Below are positions 30,007 to 39,196 of a stretch of DNA of 64,000 nucleotides, in pieces. Made by a program: the position numbers and the translations under genes. Position 1 is the first letter of the stretch; each line of letters begins with the position of its first letter. The notes under the pieces are model-generated. The model ran no database searches, had not been told where the DNA came from, and was given only the letters and a program-made list of their open reading frames with translations. Source of the DNA: Armatimonadota bacterium (GTDB lineage: Bacteria; Armatimonadota; Hebobacteria; CAIYQO01); NCBI GenBank assembly GCA_029553475.1, contig JAKPKV010000114.1, forward strand, positions 1 through 64,000, in the 5' to 3' direction.

Positions 30007-31515
30007 TTACAACCGCGCCACTTCCAGCCCGCACAGGCTCGCCGCCCCCGTGCCCGTGTAGGTGAAGGCGATGCGGCCGGCGAGGGTGTAGGCGCCGGAG
30101 GGCTGGCTTTCGAAGGCGATGAGCGCCCAGGCGCCGTCGCGGGCGACGATCTGCTCCGCGCCGGCGGTGGAGACCACCGGCACGCGCGGGGAATACATCG
30201 CCGGGCCCTGGTGGGCGTCGAGGGTGAAGGTGAGAGTGACGTGCTCCAATTCGTCCGCCTTCACCCAGGCGGCGAGGCGGTGGCGGCTGAACGGCGGGAT
30301 CGGGTTGGCCGCGTACGAGGGGCCGAAGTAATTGAAGAGCCAGGTGGATTCGCCCCCCTCGGCGCCGTGATGGATCTCCAGCGCGCCGGTTGTCAGCTCC
30401 TTGCCGCCGGCGCGGTTCCACGCCCCCTGCCCGGCCAGGCGCCAGCAGTAGGCGTCGGGGTGGTCCATCGCCGACGCGGTGAAGCGGCAGACCGGCTCCT
30501 CGTAGATGGGCAGGTCGCACAGCGGGCGCTCGTCCGCCGCGATCTCCGCCGCCGGGGCCTGGGCATACGCCGCCGGGATTTCGCTCGCCTCCACGTCCTC
30601 CAGCGTATAGCTCAGCGCGACGCGCTGCCCGTTTTTGAAGAGGAGGTCGGCGCCGGCTTTGGGGAGCATGGCGTAGAAATGCATGTCATAGCCCCACTCG
30701 CAAATGTGGTGGCCGCAGGGGAAGCCGAATTGCGGCGTCATCTTCAGCGCGGTGCCGTCGGTCTTCTGATAGAAGTACGGCGTGCCCGGTTTCGTGACCA
30801 GGATATGGCGGTTGAACAACTGCTGCACGCCGTTCACCACGCGGTTGAAGACCAGCCGGCGCAGGCCGCGCTCCCTGGTGTCCAGCGCCACCGCCAGGAA
30901 GCGTTTCTCCCAGCGCGTGGTGAAATTGTGCTCGCCGAGGACCGGCTCCGGCAGGCCGGTCCAGTCCTGCGTCATCGGCACCTGCGGGCCGACGCCGCCG
31001 GAGAGCAGCGGGTCGTCGAACTCGATCACCGCGGCATCGTCGTCGCCCCACTGCGGCATGGCGGTAATGGAGAGCCCCTCGCCGCCGCGGATATCCTGCT
31101 TGAACTGCAAGTGGGCGGTGATGGTGTAGCGGAAGCGGTTGGACGCCGGCAGGTATTCGATGCGCACGGCCCGCTGCTCCTCCACGAGCGCGCCCAGGTC
31201 GCCCTCCACCTTCTCCGGGGTGATGGTCAGCTCGATGAACGCCTCGCCGCTATTCGTCTGCTGCACCGCCGCGCGCAGCAGTTTTGGGCCGAAGAAGCAG
31301 GACGGCATGAAGCAGACGATCTCCATCGCCCCGCCGGGCCGCAGCCGCGCCTCGCCCATGACGAACTGACGGAGCATCAGGTGCTCCTGCACGAACGAGA
31401 GGATCTTCTCACCCGCAAAGCGCACCTCGGCATACCCCGGCCGGCTGATCAACGCAAACGGCGAAGTGATGCCGTCATCCGGCCCCGCGTTCTCCGCGAA
31501 GAGATCATATTCCAT
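30007..31515 (-). CDS. Protein of unknown function with a C-terminal beta-sandwich
   Basis: The product is 502 aa, start at 31515 (MEYDLFAENAGPDDGITS); there is no signal peptide. The composition is beta-rich throughout: an N-terminal galactose-mutarotase-like stretch (FALISRPGYAEVRFAGEKI... FGFPCGHHICEWGYDMHFYAMLPKAG) and a C-terminal jelly-roll-like segment (FSRHRLAAWVKADELEHVTLTFTLDAHQGPAMYSPRV ... AGRIAFTYTGTGAASLCGLEV) resembling carbohydrate-binding modules. I cannot name the family. It lies upstream, on the same strand, of nothing obvious, and downstream of the zinc-ribbon/AKR/GH130 genes with a 81 bp gap, so a role in glycan metabolism is plausible but unproven. Confidence 0.55.
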   Translation of the reverse strand: MEYDLFAENAGPDDGITSPFALISRPGYAEVRFAGEKILSFVQEHLMLRQFVMGEARLRPGGAMEIVCFMPSCFFGPKLLRAAVQQTNSGEAFIELTITPEKVEGDLGALVEEQRAVRIEYLPASNRFRYTITAHLQFKQDIRGGEGLSITAMPQWGDDDAAVIEFDDPLLSGGVGPQVPMTQDWTGLPEPVLGEHNFTTRWEKRFLAVALDTRERGLRRLVFNRVVNGVQQLFNRHILVTKPGTPYFYQKTDGTALKMTPQFGFPCGHHICEWGYDMHFYAMLPKAGADLLFKNGQRVALSYTLEDVEASEIPAAYAQAPAAEIAADERPLCDLPIYEEPVCRFTASAMDHPDAYCWRLAGQGAWNRAGGKELTTGALEIHHGAEGGESTWLFNYFGPSYAANPIPPFSRHRLAAWVKADELEHVTLTFTLDAHQGPAMYSPRVPVVSTAGAEQIVARDGAWALIAFESQPSGAYTLAGRIAFTYTGTGAASLCGLEVARL

Positions 31516-31596
31516 CGGTGATACCTGCCCTCGACAACGGTGTAGAGATACCATTCGCGACCGGGGGGCGAAATCCTGCCGGGGCGCGGGGGCGCG

Positions 31597-32391
31597 TTAC
31601 CGCCGGCGGCGCATGCGGGGGGTGCTGTCCAGCGCGCCGGCGATGTAGAAGAGGATGAGGGTCACGGTGAAGAGGAGCAGCGCGATGGTCATCGCCGCGC
31701 TGTGCTTCACGATCATCCCCACCAGCATGCCGATGAAGGAGAGCAGCGCGAGCAGGCCATTGATGAGGCGGATCAGCGGCCAGGGCAGCGCACCGGGCTC
31801 GGCGATGGGGAGCGCCATCGGCAGGGCGGCGGCGGGCGGCACATCTTCGGCGCCGTTCGGTCCCACGGCCGGCGCAGGAAGGCCGGCCGGCGCGGGCCGC
31901 TCGACCGGCGCCGCGGCCGGCGCTTCCGCCGCCGGCGCGGGGGCGGCGGGCTCCGCCGGCCGCGGCGGCGCGGGAAGGGTGACGGCGGGCGGCGGCGTGG
32001 TGGCCACCGGCGGCTCCGCCGCGCCGGCCTGCGTCGCCGCGTAGCTGGTGGCGGGCGGCGGGGTGAACAGCGGGCGGCCCAGCAGGCGCTCCAGCGCCTT
32101 GCGCGCCTTCTCGTTGTTCGGGCGCAGCTCCAGCACCTTCTGATAGCGCGTGAGGGCCCCATCGCGATTGCCGAGGAGCTCCTCCAGCACCCCGCCGTTG
32201 TACCAGAGCATCGCCGATTGCGGATACCGCTCGATCCCTTCCTCCAGCAGGTCAAACGCAATCGCGTATTGCTTCTGCTCGGTCAGGTGCGCGATCCCCT
32301 CGGCGTACCACCGCGGGCTTTCTTCGATGGTTCCGCCGCAGGAGGCGCAAACGTCCCCGCTGCCGTCTTTCCCGCATTCCTGGCACTTCAT
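31597..32391 (-). CDS. Zinc-ribbon, TPR and two-helix membrane protein
   Basis: The product is 264 aa, start at 32391 (MKCQECGKDGSGDVCASCGG). Residues 1-20 are a double-CxxC zinc ribbon. Residues ~25-105 hold two to three TPR-like helices pairs (YAIAFDLLEEGIERYPQSAMLWYNGGVLEELLG, ALTRYQKVLELRPNNEKA). Then comes an Ala/Pro-rich linker of ~90 residues and two C-terminal transmembrane segments (LIRLINGLLALLSFIGMLVGMIV, AAMTIALLLFTVTLILFYIAG) ending RMRRRR. The soluble part should face the cytoplasm and mediate protein interactions at the membrane. Function unknown. Confidence 0.75.
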   Translation of the reverse strand: MKCQECGKDGSGDVCASCGGTIEESPRWYAEGIAHLTEQKQYAIAFDLLEEGIERYPQSAMLWYNGGVLEELLGNRDGALTRYQKVLELRPNNEKARKALERLLGRPLFTPPPATSYAATQAGAAEPPVATTPPPAVTLPAPPRPAEPAAPAPAAEAPAAAPVERPAPAGLPAPAVGPNGAEDVPPAAALPMALPIAEPGALPWPLIRLINGLLALLSFIGMLVGMIVKHSAAMTIALLLFTVTLILFYIAGALDSTPRMRRRR

Positions 32392-32527
32392 CGGTGAGGA
32401 GCCTCCCATCCCATCGCCTGCGCGAGGGGGGCGCAACGCGTGTGGCGCCATCAGGCTGTGACTATCCGGCAGTATACCAGAGGTCACGGGCCGGCGCAAG
32501 TCAGCGCGGCAGGCAATCCGGGGTCCA

Positions 32528-33565
32528 TTACGGCGGCGTGATGACCCCGTCCAGGTCCCACAGGTCTTCCCAGCGCTGGCCGTCTTTCCAGAGGAACACC
32601 TGGCCTTTGATGAGGCGGCAGTTGCGGCCAATGCCGGCGATGGCGGCCATTTCGGCGTCGGTGAGCGGGTCTTCCGTCACCGCGCGCAGATTCGCCAGGA
32701 CGTTGCGGCGGGTGACGGACATGGGGATGGGCGCCGCGCCGCGCCCCACCGCCCACTTGATGCAGACCACCGCCGGATGCACGCCGTGCGCGCGGGCGAT
32801 CTCCACGATCACCGGGTCCTCGATATCCACCGTATCCTCCGGCGTGCGGTCGCGCGCGGGGCGGGCCGGCGAGCCGACGGGGCTGTAGCCGATGGGCACG
32901 ATGCCGGCGGCGACGACATAGTCGAAGAGCGCCGGCTGCTGAAAATGCGGGTGCAGCTCCATCTCGTTGCACGCCGGCGGGATCTCCGCGTCGCGCAGGA
33001 GGAGCTCCAGCTTCGGGATGGTCATGTTCGAGGTGCCGATGTGCCGCACCAGCCCCAGCTCCACCAGCCGCTCCATCTGCCGCCAGGTGCGCATGAAGTG
33101 CTCGTGGATGTAGGGCCGCGCGTCGGCGCTGCGCGCGGTGACGTCGCACTGCGGCGGGTGGAAATTCGGGAAGGGCCAGTGCACCAGGTAGAGGTCGAGG
33201 TACTCCAGGCCCAGGTCGGCCAGCGACTGCCGGCAGGCGTCGGTGACCCGGTCGTGGCTGTCATTCCATACCTTGGAGGTGACCCACAGCTCCTCGCGGC
33301 GGATGAGGCCGCTCTCCAGCATGGCGCGGAAAGACTCCCCGATGAGCCGCTCGTTGCCGTACACCGCGGCGCAGTCGAAGTGCCGGTAGCCCACCGCCGC
33401 CGCCGCCAGCACCGCCGCCGCCACCGTCTCGTGCGCCACGTGGTCGGAGCCGAACGTCCCCAACCCGATACCCGGCATGCGGGCGCCGCCGGCCAGCGCG
33501 CGCGCGGGCACGCGGCGGGGGTCAACGCCGTCGGGGGCAAGGGTGAACGCCGGGCGGGTGGTCAT
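32528..33565 (-). CDS. Aldo/keto reductase
   Basis: The product is 345 aa, start at 33565 (MTTRPAFTLAPDGVDPRRV) with AAGGAG upstream. The catalytic tetrad is visible: Asp64 and Tyr69 (GYRHFDCAAVYGNE), Lys98 (LWVTSKVWND) and His129 (LYLVHWPFP). The barrel continues with IGTSNMTIPKLELLL and the cofactor loop SVTRRNVLANLRAV. It is a cytosolic NAD(P)H-dependent carbonyl reductase; the substrate is unknown but likely a sugar, given the GH130 and GH2 neighbours. Length and motifs are normal for the family. Confidence 0.9.
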   Translation of the reverse strand: MTTRPAFTLAPDGVDPRRVPARALAGGARMPGIGLGTFGSDHVAHETVAAAVLAAAAVGYRHFDCAAVYGNERLIGESFRAMLESGLIRREELWVTSKVWNDSHDRVTDACRQSLADLGLEYLDLYLVHWPFPNFHPPQCDVTARSADARPYIHEHFMRTWRQMERLVELGLVRHIGTSNMTIPKLELLLRDAEIPPACNEMELHPHFQQPALFDYVVAAGIVPIGYSPVGSPARPARDRTPEDTVDIEDPVIVEIARAHGVHPAVVCIKWAVGRGAAPIPMSVTRRNVLANLRAVTEDPLTDAEMAAIAGIGRNCRLIKGQVFLWKDGQRWEDLWDLDGVITPP

Positions 33566-33674
33566 GGGTGCAGGCTCCTTCACAACACGTTTGCCACACA
33601 GATTCGCCGCGCGCGGCGGCGTCCCTGCCGGCCCGCCGGGCGATGCGCCGCGCTCCCAAGGGGCGGCCGCGCCG

Positions 33675-34823
33675 TCACGCGCTGACCAGCTCCCGCGCTT
33701 TCGCGCCCTCCAGGCGGTCGAGCAGCGCGGCCAGCTTCAGGCGGGCGCTCATCACGTAGGTGTCGCCGCCGCCGTAGAGGATGTAGAGATCATCCCGGTA
33801 GACGTAGGTGCCGCAGGTGAAAAGCACGTTGGCCACGCTATCGGGGAAGGGGCCGTTCACCTCGGTCTCCGTCTCCGGCACCATGATGCGGTCCAGGCGG
33901 GCGTCCAGCAGGCGCTCGGGATGGGACGGGTCGAAGCGGGCGAAGTTGAGGATGGCGGCGTCCAGGTCATATTCGCGGCGGCCGTCGCGGTGAAAATGGC
34001 CGGTATGGAAGATGACCAGGTAGCGGCGCGCGCCCAGCGGGATGGGCACCGAGCCCGCACCCACCCAACTGGTGCGCAGCGCGGGGTTCGGGTGCGCGCG
34101 CAGCACCTCGCCGCAATCACGCCAGACGCCGTCGGGCGCGTCGCTCGTTGCGAGGTGGATGGCCCACTCGCGCATCGGGCCGCGCATCGGGCGGTGCAGG
34201 AAGAGGTACTGCCCGTCAATGGCCTTCGGGAAGTAGACGCCGTCCTTATTATTCGTGCAGTTGATGTCGCCGCGCAGCGCGCCGAGCTTCTCCCAGTGCA
34301 GCAGGTCGGCCGAGCGCGCGGCGCAGAGGTTGGCCTTCCAGCCGTGGGCCTCCGGCACGTCCTGCACGCCGCAGTAGACGGCGTAATAGGCGTCGCCGAT
34401 TTGCGTGACGCGCGGGTCTTCCACGCCCAGGCCGTCGTCATCGGTGGCACGGACGCTCGGGCTGATGAGCGGCGCCGCGCGGCGCGCCAGCAGGTGGCGG
34501 GTGTCCGGCGTGAAGCAGGCCAGCCCGGTGAAGGAGCGGGTGAAGCGGAATCCCGGATCGTGCAGCGGGCGGGCGCGGTAGTGCGCGGCGACGATGCCGT
34601 CGCGCAGCTTGGGGTCGTCCAGCTCGTCCGTCTCCAGCAGGCGGGCGATGAGCGGGTCGTGCGCCGCCGAGCGCGGCAGGTAGACCGTCGCCGTGTTGAA
34701 GGTCACGCCGCTTTCCCACCAGTGCGCGGTGGGGGCGATGATCGGCTCGCCGCCGTGGAGCCGTTCGACGGGCAGACCGGGACAGACCGGCAGATTGCCG
34801 TTGGGGCCGGGCAGGATCAGCAT
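33675..34823 (-). CDS. GH130-type glycoside phosphorylase family protein
   Basis: The product is 382 aa, start at 34823 (MLILPGPNGNLPVCPG); the 31 residues before it in the track are unlikely. It is a five-bladed propeller of the GH130 type with HGGEPII (~24), GLGVEDPRVT (~132-140, the conserved Glu-Asp-Pro-Arg around the acid), NCTNNKDGVYFPK (~188-200), WVGAGS and the closing YGGGDT. GH130 enzymes phosphorolyse or hydrolyse beta-mannosides (for example mannosyl-glucose or mannooligosaccharides). There is no signal peptide, so it is cytoplasmic. It probably works with the adjacent AKR; the GH2 gene is divergent from it. Confidence 0.85.
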   Translation of the reverse strand: MLILPGPNGNLPVCPGLPVERLHGGEPIIAPTAHWWESGVTFNTATVYLPRSAAHDPLIARLLETDELDDPKLRDGIVAAHYRARPLHDPGFRFTRSFTGLACFTPDTRHLLARRAAPLISPSVRATDDDGLGVEDPRVTQIGDAYYAVYCGVQDVPEAHGWKANLCAARSADLLHWEKLGALRGDINCTNNKDGVYFPKAIDGQYLFLHRPMRGPMREWAIHLATSDAPDGVWRDCGEVLRAHPNPALRTSWVGAGSVPIPLGARRYLVIFHTGHFHRDGRREYDLDAAILNFARFDPSHPERLLDARLDRIMVPETETEVNGPFPDSVANVLFTCGTYVYRDDLYILYGGGDTYVMSARLKLAALLDRLEGAKARELVSA

Positions 34824-35071
34824 GGTGAAAAGGCCTCGATTTCCAGATGTGATGGTAGAGCGCGCCGCGGGCCGTGGGGATAAGCCCGTCTCTCGCGGAG
34901 GGGGAGTCCGCTTCACCGCATTCAGCGATGGTTGCAGTATTCCTGGTGGAGAAAGGCCTTACACGTGGATCACCGGGTTTTTTCAGCTTTTCTTCGCCCC
35001 GGCGCGCAACGAAAATACCCCGAACGCAGCATCCGTGCGTTGGGAGTGCGGCACGCAGCGGAACGGCGTCA

Positions 35072-35140
35072 CACTGGGGACTGTCCCCCTGAACGCCGTG
35101 ACCCGTTGATCCACAGGGGCTGCACCGGGACTGTCCCCAT
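35072..35140 (+). repeat. REP-like repeat, family R, copy 5
   Basis: ACACTGGGGACTGTCCCCCTGAACGCCGTGACCCGTTGATCCACAGGGGCTGCACCGGGACTGTCCCCAT, nearly identical to copy 1. Confidence 0.85.
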
Positions 35141-35168
35141 ATGCCCTAGCTTTAGCGGAGGGGGAAGT

Positions 35169-35360
35169 GTAGCGGATCGTCACGATGTACCTTGTGCCTT
35201 CAAACACACCACCGGTAGTCCGCGCCCTCCGTGGCGCGTGTTGACGCATTGCTACCCCGTGCTCGATGCCGGTGGTGTCGGACACGGGTGCGCATGTCGG
35301 TCACACGCGCCGCGGAGGGCGCGGACTACAGAGCAAGGTGCGATGTGACATACCGCTACA
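35169..35360. repeat. Nested palindromic element
   Basis: The inner perfect or near-perfect arms are TAGTCCGCGCCCTCCGTGGCGCGTGT (35216-35241) and ACACGCGCCGCGGAGGGCGCGGACTA (35303-35328). The complementarity resumes outside: GTAGCGGATCGTCACGATGTACCTTG on the left against the reverse complement of CAAGGTGCGATGTGACATACCGCTAC on the right. It lies within a family R doublet. Confidence 0.75.
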
Positions 35361-35422
35361 TTAGCGGAGGGGGGAGCTTTAGCGAAGGGGGGAGTGCCGT
35401 GCGGAGTTGCTGACGATCGCAC

Positions 35423-35493
35423 ACTGGGGACAGTCCCGGTGCAGCCCCTGTGGATCACCTGACCACGGCGTTCAGGGGGACAGTCCCCAGTGT
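35423..35493 (-). repeat. REP-like repeat, family R, copy 6 (inverted)
   Basis: CTGGGGACAGTCCCGGTGCAGCCCCTGTGGATCACCTGACCACGGCGTTCAGGGGGACAGTCCCCAGTG. Confidence 0.85.
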
Positions 35494-35644
35494 GACGGCA
35501 CTCCGCTCCGCTGCGTGCCTCACTACGAACGGGATGGTTTGGTCACCGGGTCTGTATTCGCACGCCTCCCAATGTCCGGGGCTTGCCCTGCCCGCGCGCA
35601 GCGTGTATCATCGGGCAGTTTTGCCGCTGGAGAGGTATCCGCCG

Positions 35645-38011
35645 ATGACGACCCGTATTGACGATCCCGTCGCGACCCAGCTCGCGCTGACCGCCGTGGC
35701 GACGGTGACGCTGCCGGACGGCGACGAGACGACGCTGACCCCCGCCCGCTGGGTGCCGGAGTTGGCGAGCGTGGCGCCGGTGCGATTGGACGGCGAGTGG
35801 GAGGTGGCCTACTGGCCCTTCGCGCGGCCCGAGGCGGAGTTGGCCGGCGGCGCGGCGGAGACGCCGTGGCAGACGGTGCGGCAGCCGGGCAAGGTCTTGT
35901 ACTATGACCCCGAGCAGTCGCCGGACACCATCCCCGGCTGGAACCGGGTGACGATGGAGCACCTGGACGCCGACGACGGGGCCATCATCCGCCGCCGGGT
36001 GACGGTGCCCGCCGACTGGGCCGGCAAGCGCGTGCTGCTGCGCTTCGAGGGCATCTACCCGGCCGGGCGCATCTACTGGGACGGGCAGCCGGTGGCCGAG
36101 CAGTGGAGCGGCCTCACCCCCATCGAGGTGGACGTGACCGACCGCGCGACCCCCGGCGGCGCGCACACGGTGGCCGTGCGTTTCTACCGCCGCCACCCCT
36201 CCGTGCAGCTCGACATGCCCCGCCACGCGCTGGAGTTCGTCGGCCTCTGCCGCGCCGCCTTCCTGCACGCGGTGGAGCCAGTGCATCTCAGCGACACCTT
36301 CCTGCGGCCGGCGCTGCTTGACGACAACACAACCGGCGTGCTGCGCGGCGAGGTGACGCTGCGCAACTGCGGCGCGCCGCTGGCCGCCGATGACGTTGTC
36401 TCCGTGGCCGTGCAGATCGCCGACGCCGACGGCGTCGCCGGGTTGATGACCTACCTCGTGACCCTGGAGGAAGCGGAGAAGACGATCAGCCTGGAGGTGC
36501 CCGCCGGGGCGGTGAAGCGCTGGAACGCCGAACAGCCGCACCTGTATACGCTGACACTCCGCGTCACCCTGAAGGGCCAGCCGGAGCAGGTACTCAGCCA
36601 GCAGATCGGCTTCCGCCGCTTCGAGGTGCGCGACGGCCGCGCCACGCTGAACGGCACACCCGTGAAATTCCGCGGGGTGAACCACCTCACGTTCCATCCC
36701 GAGGGCGGCATGTATACGCCGGAGGATTGGCTGCGCCAGAACCTGCTGATGATGAAGCGGTGCAATGTCAACGCCATTCGCACCCACTTCTACGGCCCGC
36801 GCGAGCTGGCCGACCTCTGCGACGAGCTGGGCCTCTACCTGCTGCAGGAGCTGCCCATTGATTGGGGGCATACCTACCTGCACGATCCCGTCCACCTGGG
36901 GCCGGTGCTGCACCGGCTGCAGGCGGGGGTGCGCCGCGACCGCGGGCACGCCTGCGTGATGGTGTGGAGCGTGGGCAACGAGAACCTGCCGCGCAACGAG
37001 GCGGAATACCCCGCCTTCATGCGCCATCTGCGCTGGTTCGAGCAGATGGTGAAGGCGATGGATCCCACCCGCCCGACGATGTTCCCGCCGCCGGGCCCGG
37101 CCAACGCCATCCGCGGCATTTTCGAGGCGCGCATCGGGGAGATCGCCGACATCCACTACAGCTTCACGCTCATCGGCCAGTTCCGCGAGACGGGCGAGCT
37201 GAAAAACCCGCGCACCTGGGGCATGGTGCCGGAGCAGAAGGCCTGGGAGACCACCTTCGAGACGCACACCCGCGCGCAGCTCATGGCGGCGGGGTGGAGC
37301 GGCGTCTGGTTCTCCTCGGAATACGGCATCAACAATCTGCTCGCCGACCTGCTGCACGCGCCCTATACCTCGATCATCGCCGACGTGATGGAAGACCCGC
37401 TCTCCGGCAAGAACAGCCAGCAGGTGTTCATTGATCGCCTGACCCGCGAGTGGGGGCTGATGCGCGATGATCCGAGCTGTTTGGGCGGGGCCTACTTCGC
37501 CTGGATCGCCGCCGGCGCGGGCGACCCGTGGGGATGGACGCGCTGGGGCGAGGACGCCGACTGGGGCATCCTCACCGGCGATTTGCAGCCGAAATCGGTC
37601 TACTGGGCGATGCGCGCCATCTTCTCGCCGGTGCAGTTCCCCGCGCGCGTCACCTGGCATCCGGGCGATACGACGATACACATCCCCGTCACCAGCACCT
37701 TCAACGGCCTGGACCTGGCGGACTGCACGCTGCGCACGCAGATGGCCGGCGGCCCGCCGTGGATGGGCGTGATGCGCGAGTGGCGCGACGTGCCCATGCG
37801 GGGCGCGCCGGGCGAAGCGGCCACGCTGGAGGTGCCGATCTGGGGCCGGGGCTCGCTGCACACCCTCACCGGCGGCAATCCCATCGTCTGCCGCTGCACG
37901 GTGCTGGACCCCGCCGGCTACCGGGTCATCACCGCCGACGTGCTGGTGGTGCCGGCGGAGGCGAAAACGCGCGACGAAGGGCCGATGCTCATCGGGCCGG
38001 ATGCCGAGTGA
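35645..38011 (+). CDS. Glycoside hydrolase family 2 protein
   Basis: The product is 788 aa, start at 35645 (MTTRIDDPVATQLAL) after GGAGAGG. The order is N-terminal sugar-binding jelly-roll (~60-220, RVLLRFEGIYPAGRIYWDG), an Ig-like beta-sandwich (~225-330), then the TIM barrel (VKFRGVNHLTFHPEGGMYTPEDWLRQNLLMMKRCNVNAIRTHF). The acid/base is in WSVGNENLPR (~443) and the nucleophile Glu in WFSSEYGINN (~557). GH2 enzymes are retaining beta-galactosidases, beta-glucuronidases or beta-mannosidases; the specificity is not readable. There is no signal peptide. It is divergent from the GH130 gene and followed by a terminator hairpin. Confidence 0.9.
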   Translation: MTTRIDDPVATQLALTAVATVTLPDGDETTLTPARWVPELASVAPVRLDGEWEVAYWPFARPEAELAGGAAETPWQTVRQPGKVLYYDPEQSPDTIPGWNRVTMEHLDADDGAIIRRRVTVPADWAGKRVLLRFEGIYPAGRIYWDGQPVAEQWSGLTPIEVDVTDRATPGGAHTVAVRFYRRHPSVQLDMPRHALEFVGLCRAAFLHAVEPVHLSDTFLRPALLDDNTTGVLRGEVTLRNCGAPLAADDVVSVAVQIADADGVAGLMTYLVTLEEAEKTISLEVPAGAVKRWNAEQPHLYTLTLRVTLKGQPEQVLSQQIGFRRFEVRDGRATLNGTPVKFRGVNHLTFHPEGGMYTPEDWLRQNLLMMKRCNVNAIRTHFYGPRELADLCDELGLYLLQELPIDWGHTYLHDPVHLGPVLHRLQAGVRRDRGHACVMVWSVGNENLPRNEAEYPAFMRHLRWFEQMVKAMDPTRPTMFPPPGPANAIRGIFEARIGEIADIHYSFTLIGQFRETGELKNPRTWGMVPEQKAWETTFETHTRAQLMAAGWSGVWFSSEYGINNLLADLLHAPYTSIIADVMEDPLSGKNSQQVFIDRLTREWGLMRDDPSCLGGAYFAWIAAGAGDPWGWTRWGEDADWGILTGDLQPKSVYWAMRAIFSPVQFPARVTWHPGDTTIHIPVTSTFNGLDLADCTLRTQMAGGPPWMGVMREWRDVPMRGAPGEAATLEVPIWGRGSLHTLTGGNPIVCRCTVLDPAGYRVITADVLVVPAEAKTRDEGPMLIGPDAE

Positions 38012-38021
38012 GCGGACAACA

Positions 38022-38047
38022 GCGGGGGCGCCGGAGGCTGCCCCCGC
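38022..38047 (+). terminator. Terminator of the GH2 gene
   Basis: GCGGGGGC, loop, GCCCCCGC followed by GTTCTCT, 10 bp after the stop codon. Confidence 0.65.
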
Positions 38048-38085
38048 GTTCTCTCCAGGCATGCAACCTTTTATTATACAGGCAC

Positions 38086-38114
38086 TTGCGTAATCCTGAG
38101 TGTAGTGCTACTAT
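38086..38114 (+). promoter_or_regulatory. Promoter of the first porin
   Basis: TTGCGT (38086-38091), 17 bp, TACTAT (38109-38114) in a locally AT-rich stretch. No TTNAG array is seen here, unlike the second porin. Confidence 0.55.
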
Positions 38115-38158
38115 TACACATCCTCACAGGTAATTACATTTCAGTAAGGAGAGCCCCC

Positions 38159-39163
38159 ATGACCCGTGTATCGCTCGCTGTCTGGCTGCTGGCCTCGTTG
38201 TGCCTGTCGCTCGCGTCGCCCGCCGCGCCCACGAAATGGATGGTGACCGGCTACGTGCAGGGCCGCGTCACGGACACGCTGGATGAAACGCCGCAGACCG
38301 CGTCAACCTTCCAGATTCGCCGCGCCTACATGTACGTCCGCGGCGCGGTGGACGAGCACATCACCGGCACGCTGCTGCTCGCCATGCAGCCCACCGTGCG
38401 CGCCGAGCACGCGTATGCCGAATACGCGGCGAAGCCGTACATGGTGCGTCTCGGCCTGGTGCCGCTGCCCCTCGGCTACGAGATCCCGCTCACCTCCAGC
38501 CGCCTCGTCACGCTGGAGCGCTCGCAGATCGTCACCGACCTGGTGGTGAAAAACGGCGGGCAGGATATCTACTTCTTCGACCGCGGCATCTTCCTCTACT
38601 ATCTGCCCGCCAAGGGGCTGAACGTCTCCGCCGCGCTCATCAACGGCCAGCCGGTGGAAAACAGCAGCGGCGCCGAGGGCCTCTTCACCAATGACCGCAA
38701 CGACGGCAAGCCGATCGTCGCCCGCGTGGGCTACAGCATTCCCGGCGGCGAAGTCGGCGTGTCCTACTACGGCGGCAATCGCCGGGTGCGCACCGCCGCG
38801 TCGGACGGCAGCCAGCGGCTGACGCTCTACGCCTTCGACCTGGCGACCAACCGCGGCCCCTTCACCATCATCGCCGAGGCGATGGCCGGCACCGACGGCG
38901 GCATCGAGAAAGAGGGCGGCTACCTCACCGTGGCCTACCGCAAGGAGGGCTCCGCGTCGCAGCCGTACCTGCGCTTCGACATCGAGGACCAGGACACCGC
39001 CGCGCCCAATACCAATTACAAGCGCCTGACCGCCGGCTACGCGTACTACCTGAACCCCGCCGCCAAGGTGTCGCTGGAATACGAGTCCATTGACGCCGGC
39101 GCGGCCTTCGCCCCCGCGCAGCCGAACAGCCGCCTGACCGGGCAGTATCAGATCATCTTCTAA
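38159..39163 (+). CDS. Outer-membrane porin, phosphate-selective (OprO/P) type
   Basis: The product is 334 aa, start at 38159 (MTRVSLAVWLLASLCLSLASPAAP, a clear signal peptide) after AAGGAGA. The body is alternating beta-strand (GYVQGRVTD, FQIRRAYMYVRGAVDEHITGTLLLAM, VRLGLVPLPLGYEIPLTSSRLVTLERSQ), and the protein ends in Phe (QYQIIF), the outer-membrane insertion signal. FQIRRAYxxVRG and the LGxxxxPxGYE...TLERS segment match OprO/OprP-type porins and recur in the next gene. Together with PstS/PstC downstream, this supports phosphate passage across the outer membrane. Selectivity is not proven. Confidence 0.8.
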   Translation: MTRVSLAVWLLASLCLSLASPAAPTKWMVTGYVQGRVTDTLDETPQTASTFQIRRAYMYVRGAVDEHITGTLLLAMQPTVRAEHAYAEYAAKPYMVRLGLVPLPLGYEIPLTSSRLVTLERSQIVTDLVVKNGGQDIYFFDRGIFLYYLPAKGLNVSAALINGQPVENSSGAEGLFTNDRNDGKPIVARVGYSIPGGEVGVSYYGGNRRVRTAASDGSQRLTLYAFDLATNRGPFTIIAEAMAGTDGGIEKEGGYLTVAYRKEGSASQPYLRFDIEDQDTAAPNTNYKRLTAGYAYYLNPAAKVSLEYESIDAGAAFAPAQPNSRLTGQYQIIF

Positions 39164-39196
39164 TCCCCTCGGGATACGGCTGAACATCACGTCCAC

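Larger units (their letters stand above)
34824..35644. other. Spacer with REP doublet and nested palindrome
   Basis: No gene was found. It holds family R copies 5 (35072-35140, +) and 6 (35423-35493, -). Inserted between them is a palindromic element (35169-35360) with stem TAGTCCGCGCCCTCCGTGGCGCGTGT. The tracts CTTTAGCGGAGGGGG(G/A)AGTG around 35150 and 35355-35397 are shared with the doublet at 29684-29881. Confidence 0.7.

Noticed and set aside
171-35644. CRISPR array
   Set aside because: Repeats are dispersed, palindromic and in alternating orientation with irregular spacing; no regular 25-37 bp repeat/spacer pattern and no cas genes.
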